Source of the DNA: UBA5158 sp040389045
GTDB taxonomy: Bacteria > Pseudomonadota > Gammaproteobacteria > DSM-16500
Direction: 5' to 3'
Assembly: GCA_040389045.1 (NCBI GenBank)
Contig: JAZKAT010000047.1
Coordinates: 5,890 to 69,889 of the forward strand
Length of the DNA stretch: 64,000 nt
Position numbers and translations under genes: made by a program. The notes below the pieces were generated by a model. That model saw only the letters and a list, made by a program, of their open reading frames with translations. It had not been told where the DNA came from and did no database searches. This document shows positions 18,681-27,839 of the stretch, piece by piece (the first letter of the stretch is position 1; every line of letters begins with the position of its first letter).

Positions 18681-18712
18681 GTAGCTTGAGCTGAGTGCAA
18701 CGAAGCCCAACC
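18681..18712. repeat. degenerate family-B palindrome
   Basis: This is a diverged copy of the GTAGGTTGGGCTGAGC...GAAGCCCAAC element, best preserved at its CGAAGCCCAACC end. Intact copies are at 20459-20550, 30331 and 47463-47557. Confidence 0.65.
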
Positions 18713-18745
18713 ACGTAACTGCATTAATTTACTAAGTGATTCATT

Positions 18746-20419
18746 ATGTTAAGTGGTAACTATAAAGAAAAGCTTTTGCCAGATTCCATAGAGCTTATGG
18801 AAGTTGAAGAAAAGAAGCATGAATCTGCGGCAGAATTAGCTGTAGTAACACCACCAAGTTTACGCTTTCTCCATAACTTCAGTGAAACCGAAATCAGTGA
18901 CTTGGAAAAACAATATGACCGTACTCGTTATCAATTAGACGCGGCAGTTAGCGAATACTTTGGGTTGTTCATGTCAGAACGTATCCAGAATTGGTTTGCT
19001 TGTGGTTCGGGTGGTTTGATAATAGCTTTTATCATCTCTACCAGTAATGAAGCTTTTATAAATTTAGTGAAACTGATTCCTGGTGCAACCATTCCCAACG
19101 CGGCTGCGAATAGCATTAGCGTTCCTATTGCAGTCATCAGTACCGGCCTATTTGTTGTGGCATTTTCCTGTCAAAAAGAAGCGGTGAAAACCGTATTGGG
19201 ATATTTTTATCGTAAACCCATTAAGATTCGTACTTGGGAAGAATGGCAGCGCGCGCAGCGCATGCCGCTTCAGGTAGCGCTGGATAACAGTCAATTTTTA
19301 TTGAATTGGTCGATAATGAAGTTAACCAATGTAACTGCTGCTTTACCGTTATTGATTAATTTTACCGATCAAATTGGCGAATTCCAAAAGCCACTGGATA
19401 GCCTGGCGTATGGCAGCATACTTTATTTTGGTGAACGATTTTTTGCGAAATACCTTAATGCCCCTTATCTAAAGGGGCTAATGTTTTTTCAGCAATACTG
19501 GCGTGGTGAAAGAAAACATCTTGGGGTTACCGGTACGCTGGAAACCGTATTACAAGCTGCCAGCTCGACCACATTGCGTATTTATCCTTACTACGTGTGG
19601 CTGGCGCTTGGCGCAAATGAAGCTTTAGGCTGGTGGCCTTCACCTTATCTGGTAGGACTTTTCGCCGCGGTGCATAGTGTTGCGTTGTTTTACCCCTCCG
19701 CGTTTAATTATTATTTTGCGGACCAGGAACAGGTAGAAAAATTATTATTAGAAAAATTTCAGCATTTGCCTGAAGCGGAACGTGAAACAGCAATTGACGC
19801 AGAACGAGCGCTATTGGTGCAGCAAGTGATGGAAGAATTTGGTCGGTTCTTTTTATTTAAGAAAAGCAAGGTGGTCATTCCGGTGCTGGCTTATGATACG
19901 TTCATCGGGGGTTATGGTGGTTATGAGCTGGGGAGATTATTTCTTGTCGATTCGGTTGCTTTTCCGGTTGTTGGTAGTGTACTGCTTGCCAGTTTGTTTG
20001 GTGGTGTGTTGTATAAAGCGGAAGCTACACGGGTCCTGAATAAATTATCTCGCGATATTTTGGAAGTAAAGCCGGAAGTTGTGGCACCGATTAGTGTTAA
20101 TGAAAAGCTGGGAGAGGTTGCGGGAAATGCGATTAATATCGCAACTGCGGCTTCCATTGTAACGTCAATTATCAGTACTGGGTCAAATTTGGCGGAGAAT
20201 ATTCCGTTATTGAAAAGTGCGATTTATTTGGGCGCGGGGAAGAGAGGGTTGAATATTTTTCAATTTAACCGCGAGATGATTGTAAATACGATGCGAGGGT
20301 TGGTGCCAGCGGGGAATGTTTTTAAAGAGACTTGGGCGTGTTTTTTTAAGAAGGCGGAGCGGGAGGTTGTTGCGGTTCCGACGGAGAATCATTCTTTGAG
20401 ACAGCAGAATGGGCGATGA
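18746..20419 (+). CDS. unrecognised polytopic membrane protein
   Basis: I do not recognise this 557-residue protein. Visible features are a charged, Glu-rich N-terminus (about 1-60), hydrophobic segments at about 90-110, 125-145, 185-205, 275-330 and 375-415, and another weakly hydrophobic stretch at about 455-475. Between them lie charged loops including an acidic helix at 330-365. There is no signal peptide, catalytic motif or known glycan-enzyme signature. It follows the GT2 gene by 76 bases and is bracketed by palindromic repeats on both sides. It converges on the Wzy-like gene. It may be a passenger unrelated to polysaccharide synthesis. The frame is long, uninterrupted and begins with an ordinary ATG, so it is very likely a real gene. 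Confidence 0.75.
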   Translation: MLSGNYKEKLLPDSIELMEVEEKKHESAAELAVVTPPSLRFLHNFSETEISDLEKQYDRTRYQLDAAVSEYFGLFMSERIQNWFACGSGGLIIAFIISTSNEAFINLVKLIPGATIPNAAANSISVPIAVISTGLFVVAFSCQKEAVKTVLGYFYRKPIKIRTWEEWQRAQRMPLQVALDNSQFLLNWSIMKLTNVTAALPLLINFTDQIGEFQKPLDSLAYGSILYFGERFFAKYLNAPYLKGLMFFQQYWRGERKHLGVTGTLETVLQAASSTTLRIYPYYVWLALGANEALGWWPSPYLVGLFAAVHSVALFYPSAFNYYFADQEQVEKLLLEKFQHLPEAERETAIDAERALLVQQVMEEFGRFFLFKKSKVVIPVLAYDTFIGGYGGYELGRLFLVDSVAFPVVGSVLLASLFGGVLYKAEATRVLNKLSRDILEVKPEVVAPISVNEKLGEVAGNAINIATAASIVTSIISTGSNLAENIPLLKSAIYLGAGKRGLNIFQFNREMIVNTMRGLVPAGNVFKETWACFFKKAEREVVAVPTENHSLRQQNGR

Positions 20420-20429
20420 GCTAATAATG

Positions 20430-20450
20430 GATTCCCGCCTGCGCGGGAAA
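20430..20450. repeat. half family-A element
   Basis: This is one arm of the family-A element (TTCCCGCCTGCGCGGGAA core), preceded by the same CTAATAATGGA flank found at 42101. The matching second arm is absent, suggesting a truncated copy. Confidence 0.75.
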
Positions 20451-20458
20451 AGCATCCA

Positions 20459-20550
20459 GTAGGTTGGGCTGAACGTAGTGAAGCCCAACAGTTTTTTAAT
20501 TTAAGAAACGTTAAAAGCTGTTGGGCTTCGCTATGCTCAGCCCAACCTAC
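20459..20550. repeat. inverted pair of family-B palindromes between convergent genes
   Basis: Two copies of a 33-base element (20459-20491 and 20518-20550) face each other with a 26-base AT-rich centre. Each copy is itself a hairpin, and the pair can form one long stem. It lies exactly between the plus-strand gene ending at 20419 and the minus-strand gene ending at 20547, and the terminal TAG of the latter is the GTAGG end of the repeat. A bidirectional terminator role is plausible. Confidence 0.85.
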
Positions 20551-21797
20551 GAAGAGCTGACTTCCTGGCGTAGTTTAATCAGGCGGTTATAGATTAATAC
20601 CAGTAGGGTGAAGCCGTACATTTGGACGAAGCAATTATCTAGATATAAAATACCGGCTAGTAGAGAACCGTAGATGATGCATAAACCTATTTTTTGTAAT
20701 AAGCGCAAGTGCTGGTTTACTAATAAAAAAGCCAGGGAAGAATAGAGTTTTAGCAGGATGATAATCGTGAGGATCAAACCGATGATGCCGCCTCTGGCCA
20801 GGCCGCCGATTAATAAGCCCAACGGTTGATGAATTTCTTCGGTTAAGCCAAATGGCGCTTCTATGACTTTAGGAATATATTCACGAATATAACTAAACCG
20901 CATATTGGCGGAATTGGTTTTATCCAGAAAATCATAACCACCCGCGGTGGATTTGGTCAGCAAAATCAATTCATTAAAATGCGTGTATAAAATCCAGATA
21001 AATACCGTTAACATAAAAAACGGTAAATAAGTAAATAAGCGCTGGTTTTTAACCGGTAACAACATAAAAATAAATGCGGAAGAACAAAGCGCGACAAATA
21101 CCGAACCTGCTAAACTGCAGATACAAAAGAATATACAAATCATCCCATATTTGGCAAATTTCCCTTGATACGTCAAACCCAACGCGCCCGGCACCAGAAA
21201 ATATCCCACCAGCAAAGAAGGCTCTGAAGTAAAACTGCGTAAACGGGTAACCGCCATTCCCCAAAGATGATACGAAGTACCATCAGCCAGGCCCAGCAAT
21301 TGCCAGGCATTTTGAATCACCGGTACATTCGAGCCAGAATAATTGTCGTAAAATAATAATATTTGACTGACCAGCGACGGTTTTAACAACATTATGATAA
21401 ATTCAACAATACCCAGACAAGCGAAAAAAGTCGCGATACGAATAGTATAGCGCAGTAACAATTCTGAAAATTTTTCGCCTAAGGTAATAATGATCGCAAC
21501 AATTAATATTGAGCCACCCAGGTCGGCGATAAATAACAAGTCCCAATCCCAGCTTAATAGCACGAGTAAACAACTGCAGGGCAATAAAAAGAATGGATTC
21601 AACCATTGATTGGGTGAGCGTAAAATTAATAAAGTCCCAAAAAAAACTACCGGAACAAAAATCAAAATTTCCAGCAAGCGTTTTAATCCCAGAATATCAA
21701 AAAAACCAAAACGCCCGACCACAAACATCGCCGTGGCAATTAAAACAGCCAAGCCTTGATATAATGTTTTACTTGATTTTAAGTTTTTTAAGTACAT
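20547..21797 (-). CDS. Wzy-like O-antigen/polysaccharide polymerase
   Basis: The protein of about 416 residues is almost entirely hydrophobic, with about ten to twelve predicted membrane helices. A larger periplasmic-type loop of about 70 residues (roughly 245-330) separates the last helices and contains an RFSYIREYIPKV stretch. This is the usual layout of Wzy/O-antigen ligase-superfamily proteins, which are too divergent for motif-level proof. As the only such protein in the window it is the best candidate for block polymerisation at the periplasmic face. ATG 21797 is chosen because it overlaps the upstream stop by 10 bases; an upstream extension to 21851 would overlap by 64. The stop codon lies within a family-B repeat. 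Confidence 0.75.
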   Translation of the reverse strand: MYLKNLKSSKTLYQGLAVLIATAMFVVGRFGFFDILGLKRLLEILIFVPVVFFGTLLILRSPNQWLNPFFLLPCSCLLVLLSWDWDLLFIADLGGSILIVAIIITLGEKFSELLLRYTIRIATFFACLGIVEFIIMLLKPSLVSQILLFYDNYSGSNVPVIQNAWQLLGLADGTSYHLWGMAVTRLRSFTSEPSLLVGYFLVPGALGLTYQGKFAKYGMICIFFCICSLAGSVFVALCSSAFIFMLLPVKNQRLFTYLPFFMLTVFIWILYTHFNELILLTKSTAGGYDFLDKTNSANMRFSYIREYIPKVIEAPFGLTEEIHQPLGLLIGGLARGGIIGLILTIIILLKLYSSLAFLLVNQHLRLLQKIGLCIIYGSLLAGILYLDNCFVQMYGFTLLVLIYNRLIKLRQEVSSS

Positions 21798-23755
21798 AGT
21801 TCGGTAGTCAACAACTGCGTCCAGCGTGGAATAGTGTGGTCCAAATGCCAATAGGAATTAATAAATTCAGCATTAGGTGTGCTTGCAAAAGTTTGTGCCG
21901 CTAGCAGCAAATGTACCTGCGCCGCTAATTGCGCGGGATTCGTCACTTTATGATATACCGCGGCGGTATCAATCACCGGATTCATTAACATAGTGTCTGC
22001 CAGCAAGGGAATAATTAATGGTTTGCCAAACGCGATGGCTTCAATGGCGACTGTAGTATTTGCCACTAACGCGATAGTGGCAAGTTGTAACAATTCAGCC
22101 ACATCTCTGTTTAACACTTGATAGTTAGCCACCCGCCAATCTATGCCCAGTTCATTAAATAAAATTTCTACTGGATTCACTGGCGAACCCTTGAACCAGA
22201 TTTGAAAATTGGTAGCTTTCGGAAATGCTTTATAAACCAGGGTTATCAACGACCTCGTTTCAACCTGGTCGTAAGAACCCACCACCAGTAACACTGGCAA
22301 ATCAGGCTTAGTGTCGAGAATTTTAGCGCGCCGACTAATATATAATTGTCGCACCGCTTCTGCTTCATGCAAATTAGGATAGCCTGATTCCGCTAATAAT
22401 GACCGCATTAAGGTGCCATTGGCCAGCAACTTGTCGGGTAGAGGAAAATCACCCACTGCGCCAGTCTGCGCAATTTCAGCTGTATGATAAAAATAATTAA
22501 AATAATTTTTCATAATCACCGTGTGTTGAAAAGCCAGGGTTTTCACAGCGGGATTGTTTTGCTTTTTGGCGAGTAGCAACGCTTTTTCCCAGGCTTGCAT
22601 TTCACAATAATACAGGCAGGTTTTAGTTTGCGTTAATTTTTTAAATACTTCCAAATAAGTCAGATAAAACAGGATGCCGCGCGTTCCTGACGCGCCCACA
22701 AAAGATTGCCACCATAAATATTTAATAATTGGCAAACAGGCGGGGTGCGCGAGCCGTCCCGTCAGACTAAGATTATTAATCTGTCTCAATAAGCGAACAC
22801 TTAACAAACATTGACGCAGCCACCACCAAAATGCTTTAGCCAGAATTTTGGGTGTGAAGAATTCCTGTAACACAAAAATATTTTCACCGTTGGCGCAAAA
22901 TTTCTTGATTAAACTCATACTGCTCGCGAAGTTATGCCCATTATAATAAACCGGCATGAGTAACCAGCTAACCGGTTGCTTGAGTTCGGCAAATTTTTCC
23001 TGTAAGGGTAATGCATATTTGTTGCGGAAAATTCCAGTCTTGCCAGCTTCTTCATCAATATTAGGAAAATAACTGACAAATAAAAACCGGTGGTCCTGGG
23101 CAAGACGCTGTGCCAGCGGCGGCAAATTTTTTCTGGCCTGCCTGCTGTCTTTTATCCACAGTATCCAGTAAATAAAAGACATTAAAAATGCGCCGGGCAT
23201 ACCGAAATGATTGATGGAATCCAGCAATTTACGCTTCAAACTTTTTGTTAAGGTATTAACACTGCTGATTATTTTTGGGTGCCGCACATAATTGCTGGCG
23301 ATTTTTTTAATGATTTTCGCATGGCGGGTATTGGTTAGCCCAATCCAGCAAGCATCGTAATCGTTAGTTTTAAAAAAAGCGTCAATCGCATTACTTTGCG
23401 CGATAGTAAAATAAGCATTATCCTGCACTGAATTCTTTTCAGCGATCATGCTAAACCACCATGAACTGCCGCCTTTATCGGGAAGTTGAAACCAGTTTTT
23501 TAATTTTTTATGGTTGACCGATAAATTGCTTAATTCATAAGACCAGTCATGTATGGATTTTTGCATGATTTCAACTTCATTATTGATAAGCGTCGCGCTA
23601 TCAATGATTTCAGTTTGCGCCTGCAATTGCTGGCGGATTTTTTCCAGGGTAATAAAATTACTGGTCAATGGAAATATGTCGATTTGATTGTAATTATTCA
23701 ATTGATTAACCTGCGCTGAATCAATATCACCATCAATAATCATCAAAATTTTCAT
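21788..23755 (-). CDS. putative surface-carbohydrate biosynthesis protein, GT-B-like C-terminus
   Basis: The 655-residue protein has no signal peptide. Its N-terminal region has a conserved-looking GSSWWFSMIAEKNS stretch near residue 95-110, and one hydrophobic segment lies at about 187-203. The C-terminal third (about 490-640) looks like a GT-B nucleotide-sugar domain, with a PVLLVVGSYDQVETR strand, ANTTVAIEAIAFGKPLII and a following helix. It resembles proteins annotated as surface carbohydrate biosynthesis (TIGR04326-type), from memory. A glycosyltransferase role is likely but unproven. It overlaps the Wzy-like gene by 10 bases and follows the small secreted-protein gene by 10 bases. Confidence 0.6.
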   Translation of the reverse strand: MKILMIIDGDIDSAQVNQLNNYNQIDIFPLTSNFITLEKIRQQLQAQTEIIDSATLINNEVEIMQKSIHDWSYELSNLSVNHKKLKNWFQLPDKGGSSWWFSMIAEKNSVQDNAYFTIAQSNAIDAFFKTNDYDACWIGLTNTRHAKIIKKIASNYVRHPKIISSVNTLTKSLKRKLLDSINHFGMPGAFLMSFIYWILWIKDSRQARKNLPPLAQRLAQDHRFLFVSYFPNIDEEAGKTGIFRNKYALPLQEKFAELKQPVSWLLMPVYYNGHNFASSMSLIKKFCANGENIFVLQEFFTPKILAKAFWWWLRQCLLSVRLLRQINNLSLTGRLAHPACLPIIKYLWWQSFVGASGTRGILFYLTYLEVFKKLTQTKTCLYYCEMQAWEKALLLAKKQNNPAVKTLAFQHTVIMKNYFNYFYHTAEIAQTGAVGDFPLPDKLLANGTLMRSLLAESGYPNLHEAEAVRQLYISRRAKILDTKPDLPVLLVVGSYDQVETRSLITLVYKAFPKATNFQIWFKGSPVNPVEILFNELGIDWRVANYQVLNRDVAELLQLATIALVANTTVAIEAIAFGKPLIIPLLADTMLMNPVIDTAAVYHKVTNPAQLAAQVHLLLAAQTFASTPNAEFINSYWHLDHTIPRWTQLLTTELCT

Positions 23756-23765
23756 TAGCTATTCT

Positions 23766-24263
23766 CTACTTGCTGGCTTGTTGATTAGCTGATAACACCA
23801 TAGAAGAAACAATCGCCGATGCGGCGGAAGCTGTCCCAGTGGTTTGCACTAATTGTTGAGTAGGTGAAGCTTGAATCGGGGCCTTGGTTGCGGCAATGAC
23901 GGTGGCCGGTTGTGCTTGCAGTGGATTTTTTGCGATTACCAGTGGCTTGGCGCCAGGCAGGATAGGAATAGTGCGGTTAATCAGTATTGAGTTAGTCGCG
24001 CCATAGCGTTCAGGATTTTGTAATACCGCTAACGCGGCGACGATATTTTCTTTGGTGACAATAAATCTACGCTCACCCTCGGAAGTCTTTACGATCAGCA
24101 GCAAACTATCGTCATGGGGGATTTGTTCGATTTTTACATCCAGAATTTTGGTGCCTTTAATGTTTTGCGCGATAACCTCGCTGACATCACTTGCGTAAAC
24201 GCTAGTACTCAATATAACGCCCAATAAGATGGCAAGCAGGTTTTGAATTTTTCGTAAGCACAT
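23766..24263 (-). CDS. small secreted protein of unknown function
   Basis: The 165-residue protein has a clear Sec signal peptide (positively charged start, hydrophobic core, likely cleavage after VYA at about residue 24). A small alpha/beta region of about 80 residues follows, and then a low-complexity Ala/Gln/Pro/Thr-rich tail from about 115. The start is well supported: an AGGAGG site lies 4 bases before the ATG. I recognise no family. It should reach the periplasm or beyond. Its place between a beta-barrel-like protein and a glycan gene suggests co-transcription, not necessarily shared function. Confidence 0.72.
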   Translation of the reverse strand: MCLRKIQNLLAILLGVILSTSVYASDVSEVIAQNIKGTKILDVKIEQIPHDDSLLLIVKTSEGERRFIVTKENIVAALAVLQNPERYGATNSILINRTIPILPGAKPLVIAKNPLQAQPATVIAATKAPIQASPTQQLVQTTGTASAASAIVSSMVLSANQQASK

Positions 24264-24282
24264 ATAGCCTCCTTCCTTGATA

Positions 24283-25104
24283 TTAAAATGTGTAAGAATA
24301 CCCTATGGAACCGGCAATAGGAATGTGACTGCCGCCTCTATTTGTTAAATCCGTCGCCGTCAAGCTCATGACTAAGGGAATGCGTAAAAATGGTACTATA
24401 GAAATACCCGCATTATAAGTCAGTCCTACATAATCGAGCATGATGGCCGCCTGCGGTAAAATTTGTATGCCAATACTACCAAAAGGACGAAAAATGCCTA
24501 CTTCATTTTGATGGACTTCATAATTATGGACGAAGCGGCTATTGCCCAGGCCTAGTGATGTGACTACATGAACAGGGAAATGTTTAGTGATTTGCAAAGT
24601 GGTAATTCGAGAAACTACGCAGTAAGTATTCATTTTATTTCTTTTATCAGCGCCCCAGGGCGCGACATTTTCCACGCCAAACGCCATGGCTAATCCGGTG
24701 CTGTTCAAATTTCTCGAAAGTTGAAAATTAACATTACCATCGCGGTTCACTTCATCAAGACCACCCATGGTAGCAATGGTAGTCAAAGAAACAAATTTAT
24801 CCGGGTCTCCCAAACCAAAACCCACCGCATATTGTCCGAAAGGCCTGTGCGTGTATTGCGTACCATTTTGTCCGGTCACCCCAAAAACCACGGTACGCCA
24901 GCTTAATCCATAAGCAATAGGTGTTGAAACACTGCTGCTAGGGCTGACTTGCGGCCGCGAAGAAATTAATTGCTCAAAGAAGGAACGGGTGTCTATGGTG
25001 ATACTGGAGGTCGATTTATCGGCAGCCGGCTCAGCATGAATGACGGTTGATAATAAAACCAGTAAGAATATTTTTGAGAAAGAGTTTTTGAGGGTATTGA
25101 TCAT
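24283..25104 (-). CDS. probable outer-membrane beta-barrel protein
   Basis: The 273-residue protein has a Sec signal peptide (cleavage likely after IHA at about residue 24). The remainder is rich in alternating polar/hydrophobic strands with aromatic residues and ends in GSIGYSYTF, a C-terminal Phe typical of BAM-inserted barrels. No family could be named with confidence. It lies 19 bases upstream of the secreted-protein gene and immediately downstream of a palindromic family-C element. Secretion or stabilisation of the polymer at the outer membrane is possible but only inferred. Confidence 0.65.
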   Translation of the reverse strand: MINTLKNSFSKIFLLVLLSTVIHAEPAADKSTSSITIDTRSFFEQLISSRPQVSPSSSVSTPIAYGLSWRTVVFGVTGQNGTQYTHRPFGQYAVGFGLGDPDKFVSLTTIATMGGLDEVNRDGNVNFQLSRNLNSTGLAMAFGVENVAPWGADKRNKMNTYCVVSRITTLQITKHFPVHVVTSLGLGNSRFVHNYEVHQNEVGIFRPFGSIGIQILPQAAIMLDYVGLTYNAGISIVPFLRIPLVMSLTATDLTNRGGSHIPIAGSIGYSYTF

Positions 25105-25114
25105 TAAAGGGGTA

Positions 25115-25192
25115 TGTCATGCCAGCGAAAGCTGGCATCCAGTTATTCCACCTCATAGTCCCCTGGATGCCAGCTTTCGCTGGCATGACAGA
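25115..25192. repeat. family-C inverted repeat element (MPAKAGIQ-type)
   Basis: Arms TGTCATGCCAGCGAAAGCTG (25115 onward) and its near-exact inverse (25163-25192) enclose a 19-base centre. The whole 78-base unit resembles a small non-autonomous palindromic element and differs in sequence from families A and B. Confidence 0.85.
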
Positions 25193-25214
25193 GGATAAGA
25201 GATTTAAAAATAAA

Positions 25215-25691
25215 TTATCTATTAAAAAGACTTTCCGGAATTGTGACTTCAGATATGTCATCGTTGCCAGCAATCAGTTCGGAAGAAGAATCTAGTGGCG
25301 GATTCATTGCAAACGCGGGTAAGCCACCTTCTGTCGCATATAAACATACCCATCTATTCCATTGAATATCATAGAATGGGCCGGTTTGCAGTGATAAAGT
25401 TTTCAAACCAAACATAGCTTTTTGAAAAGCGTCCACCGCATCTTTCGCTGGAATGTCCACAACGATGAATGTCCATAAATTCGCAGTTTGATAAGCATTG
25501 CTGCGGCGTCCAGCAAACCACAGTTTAGCAATTCGTCTAGTGTTATGACTGACGCCTATGGGTTTAATCGCGGCGACACTAGGACAGACATTTGGTTGCG
25601 GTGGGATTGGTAAGGCAGCAACAGCAATCTGAGACGCAACAGAAACTGCTATAGCTGAGAGCATGCACAAGAGATTTTTTTTCATGGACAA
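25215..25691 (-). CDS. small secreted protein, DUF4949-like
   Basis: The 158-residue protein has a Sec signal peptide (cleavage likely after AVA at about residue 25). The motifs CPSVAAIKPIGVS and LWFAGRRSNAY lie near the mature N-terminus, and a WVCLYATEGG motif with a second Cys follows. From memory this pattern resembles the DUF4949 family reported mainly in Legionella, which would suit a Legionellales host. The function of that family is unknown. Met1 or Met3 could be the start. The gene is separated from the downstream barrel-like gene by a family-C repeat. Confidence 0.68.
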   Translation of the reverse strand: MSMKKNLLCMLSAIAVSVASQIAVAALPIPPQPNVCPSVAAIKPIGVSHNTRRIAKLWFAGRRSNAYQTANLWTFIVVDIPAKDAVDAFQKAMFGLKTLSLQTGPFYDIQWNRWVCLYATEGGLPAFAMNPPLDSSSELIAGNDDISEVTIPESLFNR

Positions 25692-25878
25692 TTCCTTTTA
25701 ATAAGTGGGTAGAACCGTTTGGTATTTTAATATATGGATTAGCTGGAGTACACCATACTTCGCAGTTAAGAAGTAATTATTTGCGAATATTATTTTCAAC
25801 TGCATTAAAATAACCCTAGATTATTACGATTTTGAAACAATACTTTTATTTTTGTAAATTTATTCTCCGATTACAAAT

Positions 25879-27798
25879 TTAAGAGTATTCAACCGCCAAT
25901 TGTGGTTCTGAAAATAAATTTTCATTACGCACATCTGTTTCTGTGTTGCTGGTAGCAAAATATTTAGTTTTTGCCAGCTCAAATAAATAGTCTTTCAAGC
26001 GCACATCATTCCCCTGACAGGCAATCTTGAGTCGAATTAAATGTTGGGAAAAATGAGTGAAATCCATCACCGGCGCTTCCACGCGTAAAATTTTACTGTC
26101 GTTAAGCCGCATGACATTTTCATCGGAATAAAATAATTCTTCATTAATTTTTTCGCCGGGGCGTAAACCGGAATATTTAATTTTGATATCAACATTGGGA
26201 ATGTGGCCAGAAAGTTTAATCATTTGTTCCGCCAGATATTGAATTTTTATCGGTTCGCCCATGTCTAAAACAAATAAATCGCTAGGCCCTTGCAATGTAA
26301 CAGTTTGAATAATCAGCGACGCCGCTTCGCTAATCGTCATGAAATATCTTTCCATATCGGGATGCGTCACGGTCACTGGACCATTTTTGGCGATTTGTTC
26401 ACGAAAAATAGGAATCACACTGCCCGTTGAACCCAGCACATTGCCAAACCTGACGCTGACAAAATGCGTTTTAGTCTGGTTATTTAAAGATTGGCATAAT
26501 AATTCGGCACAGCGTTTGGTCGCGCCCATGACATTTTCTGGATTGACTGCTTTGTCGGTAGAAACCAGAATAAATTTTTTGACGTGATTGGCGAGCGCTG
26601 CTTCCGCGACAATTTGCGTGCCAAAAATATTATTTTCTATCGCCAGCCTGGGCAGTGGTTCCAATAGTGGCACATGTTTGTAGGCTGCCGCGTGAAACAC
26701 ATAATCCGGCGTATGCGCCGCCATGATTTCATTAATCATATCGTGATGGGTAATACTGACCAGATAACTATGCACCGTCAACGCCGGGAAAAGTTCGTGC
26801 AATTCAGCTTGAATTTTAAAAAGATTATATTCGCTGGCTTCCACTAGAATAAGCGATGCTGGCGTTATTTCCGCTAATTTTCTACATAATTCCGAACCGA
26901 TTGAACCGCCGGCGCCGGTCACTAGAATTTTTTTATTATAAATGCAGGCGGATAAGGGGGCACGGTCAAATTGAATGGTTTCCCGGCATAATAAGTCTTC
27001 CAGGGAAACGTTGCGGATATTACTGACATTGGTTTTTCCCGAGGCGATATCATTCAGGCTAGGCAAGGTGCGATAAGTTACATTGGTTTGTTCACAGGCG
27101 TTGACTATCCTGCGCATTTGCGCGGTAGTGGCGCGTGGGATAGCGATTAAAATCAATTCCACATTTTTCATTTGTACGATGCTATTTAATTCACGTGTCG
27201 TGCCCAGCACGCGTATGCCGTGAATTTCCAGGCCGCGTTTCGCTGTGTCATCATCAATCAAGCCCACCGGATAAAAATCCTGATTGGCTTTGCGGTTTAA
27301 CTCACGCAAAATGGCTTCGCCAGCAGTGCCGGCGCCTATGATTAAAACTTTTTTCCCGGTGTTAAAGCCATTGCCATTATCTTTTGCCCAACGATATGTC
27401 AGACGCGCACCGCTCAACAGAAAAATTGCAAAAACACAAAATAACGGCAGCGAAGATTTCGGGATATGGGTAGGATTGAGAAAAATATTCCCGATTGCTA
27501 AGATCAGCGTGCCGGTAAAACAAGCTTTAATAATTCGAATCAAATCAGGTAATGATGCAAAACGCCAGACACCGCGATATAATCCAAACGCGCGATAAGC
27601 GATCGCGAGTACCAGAAGAATGGTGATCATCTCACTAAAAAACTGTGAGGAATTTGCAAACGTGATCACGCCTCTTTCTGAATTGATGCTGACAACTACG
27701 GCAACAGCGAGCAGCGTGAAAAATAAATCCGCTAAAAACACTATCAAACTCTTAGGAAATTCAGCGATGATTTTGAAATATTTTTTATACTGAACCAT
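25879..27798 (-). CDS. WbpM/CapD-like UDP-sugar 4,6-dehydratase (membrane)
   Basis: The protein of about 639 residues has four N-terminal membrane helices (about 15-130). A first Rossmann-like domain (VLIIGAGTAGEAIL) follows, and then the catalytic extended SDR domain (VTGAGGSIGSELC) with the MGATKR Met-X3-Lys active-site motif. This is the full-length WbpM/FlaA1 layout, not the short soluble form. It would convert UDP-GlcNAc to the 4-keto-6-deoxy intermediate feeding the WbpV-like enzyme at 6826. ATG 27798 is chosen because an AAGGGA site lies 5-6 bases upstream; upstream in-frame starts add unconserved residues. Confidence 0.9.
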   Translation of the reverse strand: MVQYKKYFKIIAEFPKSLIVFLADLFFTLLAVAVVVSINSERGVITFANSSQFFSEMITILLVLAIAYRAFGLYRGVWRFASLPDLIRIIKACFTGTLILAIGNIFLNPTHIPKSSLPLFCVFAIFLLSGARLTYRWAKDNGNGFNTGKKVLIIGAGTAGEAILRELNRKANQDFYPVGLIDDDTAKRGLEIHGIRVLGTTRELNSIVQMKNVELILIAIPRATTAQMRRIVNACEQTNVTYRTLPSLNDIASGKTNVSNIRNVSLEDLLCRETIQFDRAPLSACIYNKKILVTGAGGSIGSELCRKLAEITPASLILVEASEYNLFKIQAELHELFPALTVHSYLVSITHHDMINEIMAAHTPDYVFHAAAYKHVPLLEPLPRLAIENNIFGTQIVAEAALANHVKKFILVSTDKAVNPENVMGATKRCAELLCQSLNNQTKTHFVSVRFGNVLGSTGSVIPIFREQIAKNGPVTVTHPDMERYFMTISEAASLIIQTVTLQGPSDLFVLDMGEPIKIQYLAEQMIKLSGHIPNVDIKIKYSGLRPGEKINEELFYSDENVMRLNDSKILRVEAPVMDFTHFSQHLIRLKIACQGNDVRLKDYLFELAKTKYFATSNTETDVRNENLFSEPQLAVEYS

Positions 27799-27809
27799 AA
27801 AATCCCTTT

Positions 27810-27839
27810 GTGACATTTCATAAGTCAAGCGAGTATAGT
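27810..27839 (+). promoter_or_regulatory. candidate sigma70 promoter for wecB
   Basis: GTGACA at 27810-27815 and TATAGT at 27834-27839 are 18 bases apart, five of six matches in each box. A GAGGA ribosome-binding site precedes the ATG at 27884. It overlaps a weaker opposing -10. Confidence 0.45.

Noticed and set aside
25031..25273. Minus-strand frame with an MPAKAGIQ stretch
   Set aside because: It is the translation of the family-C palindrome joining two real genes in the wrong frame.
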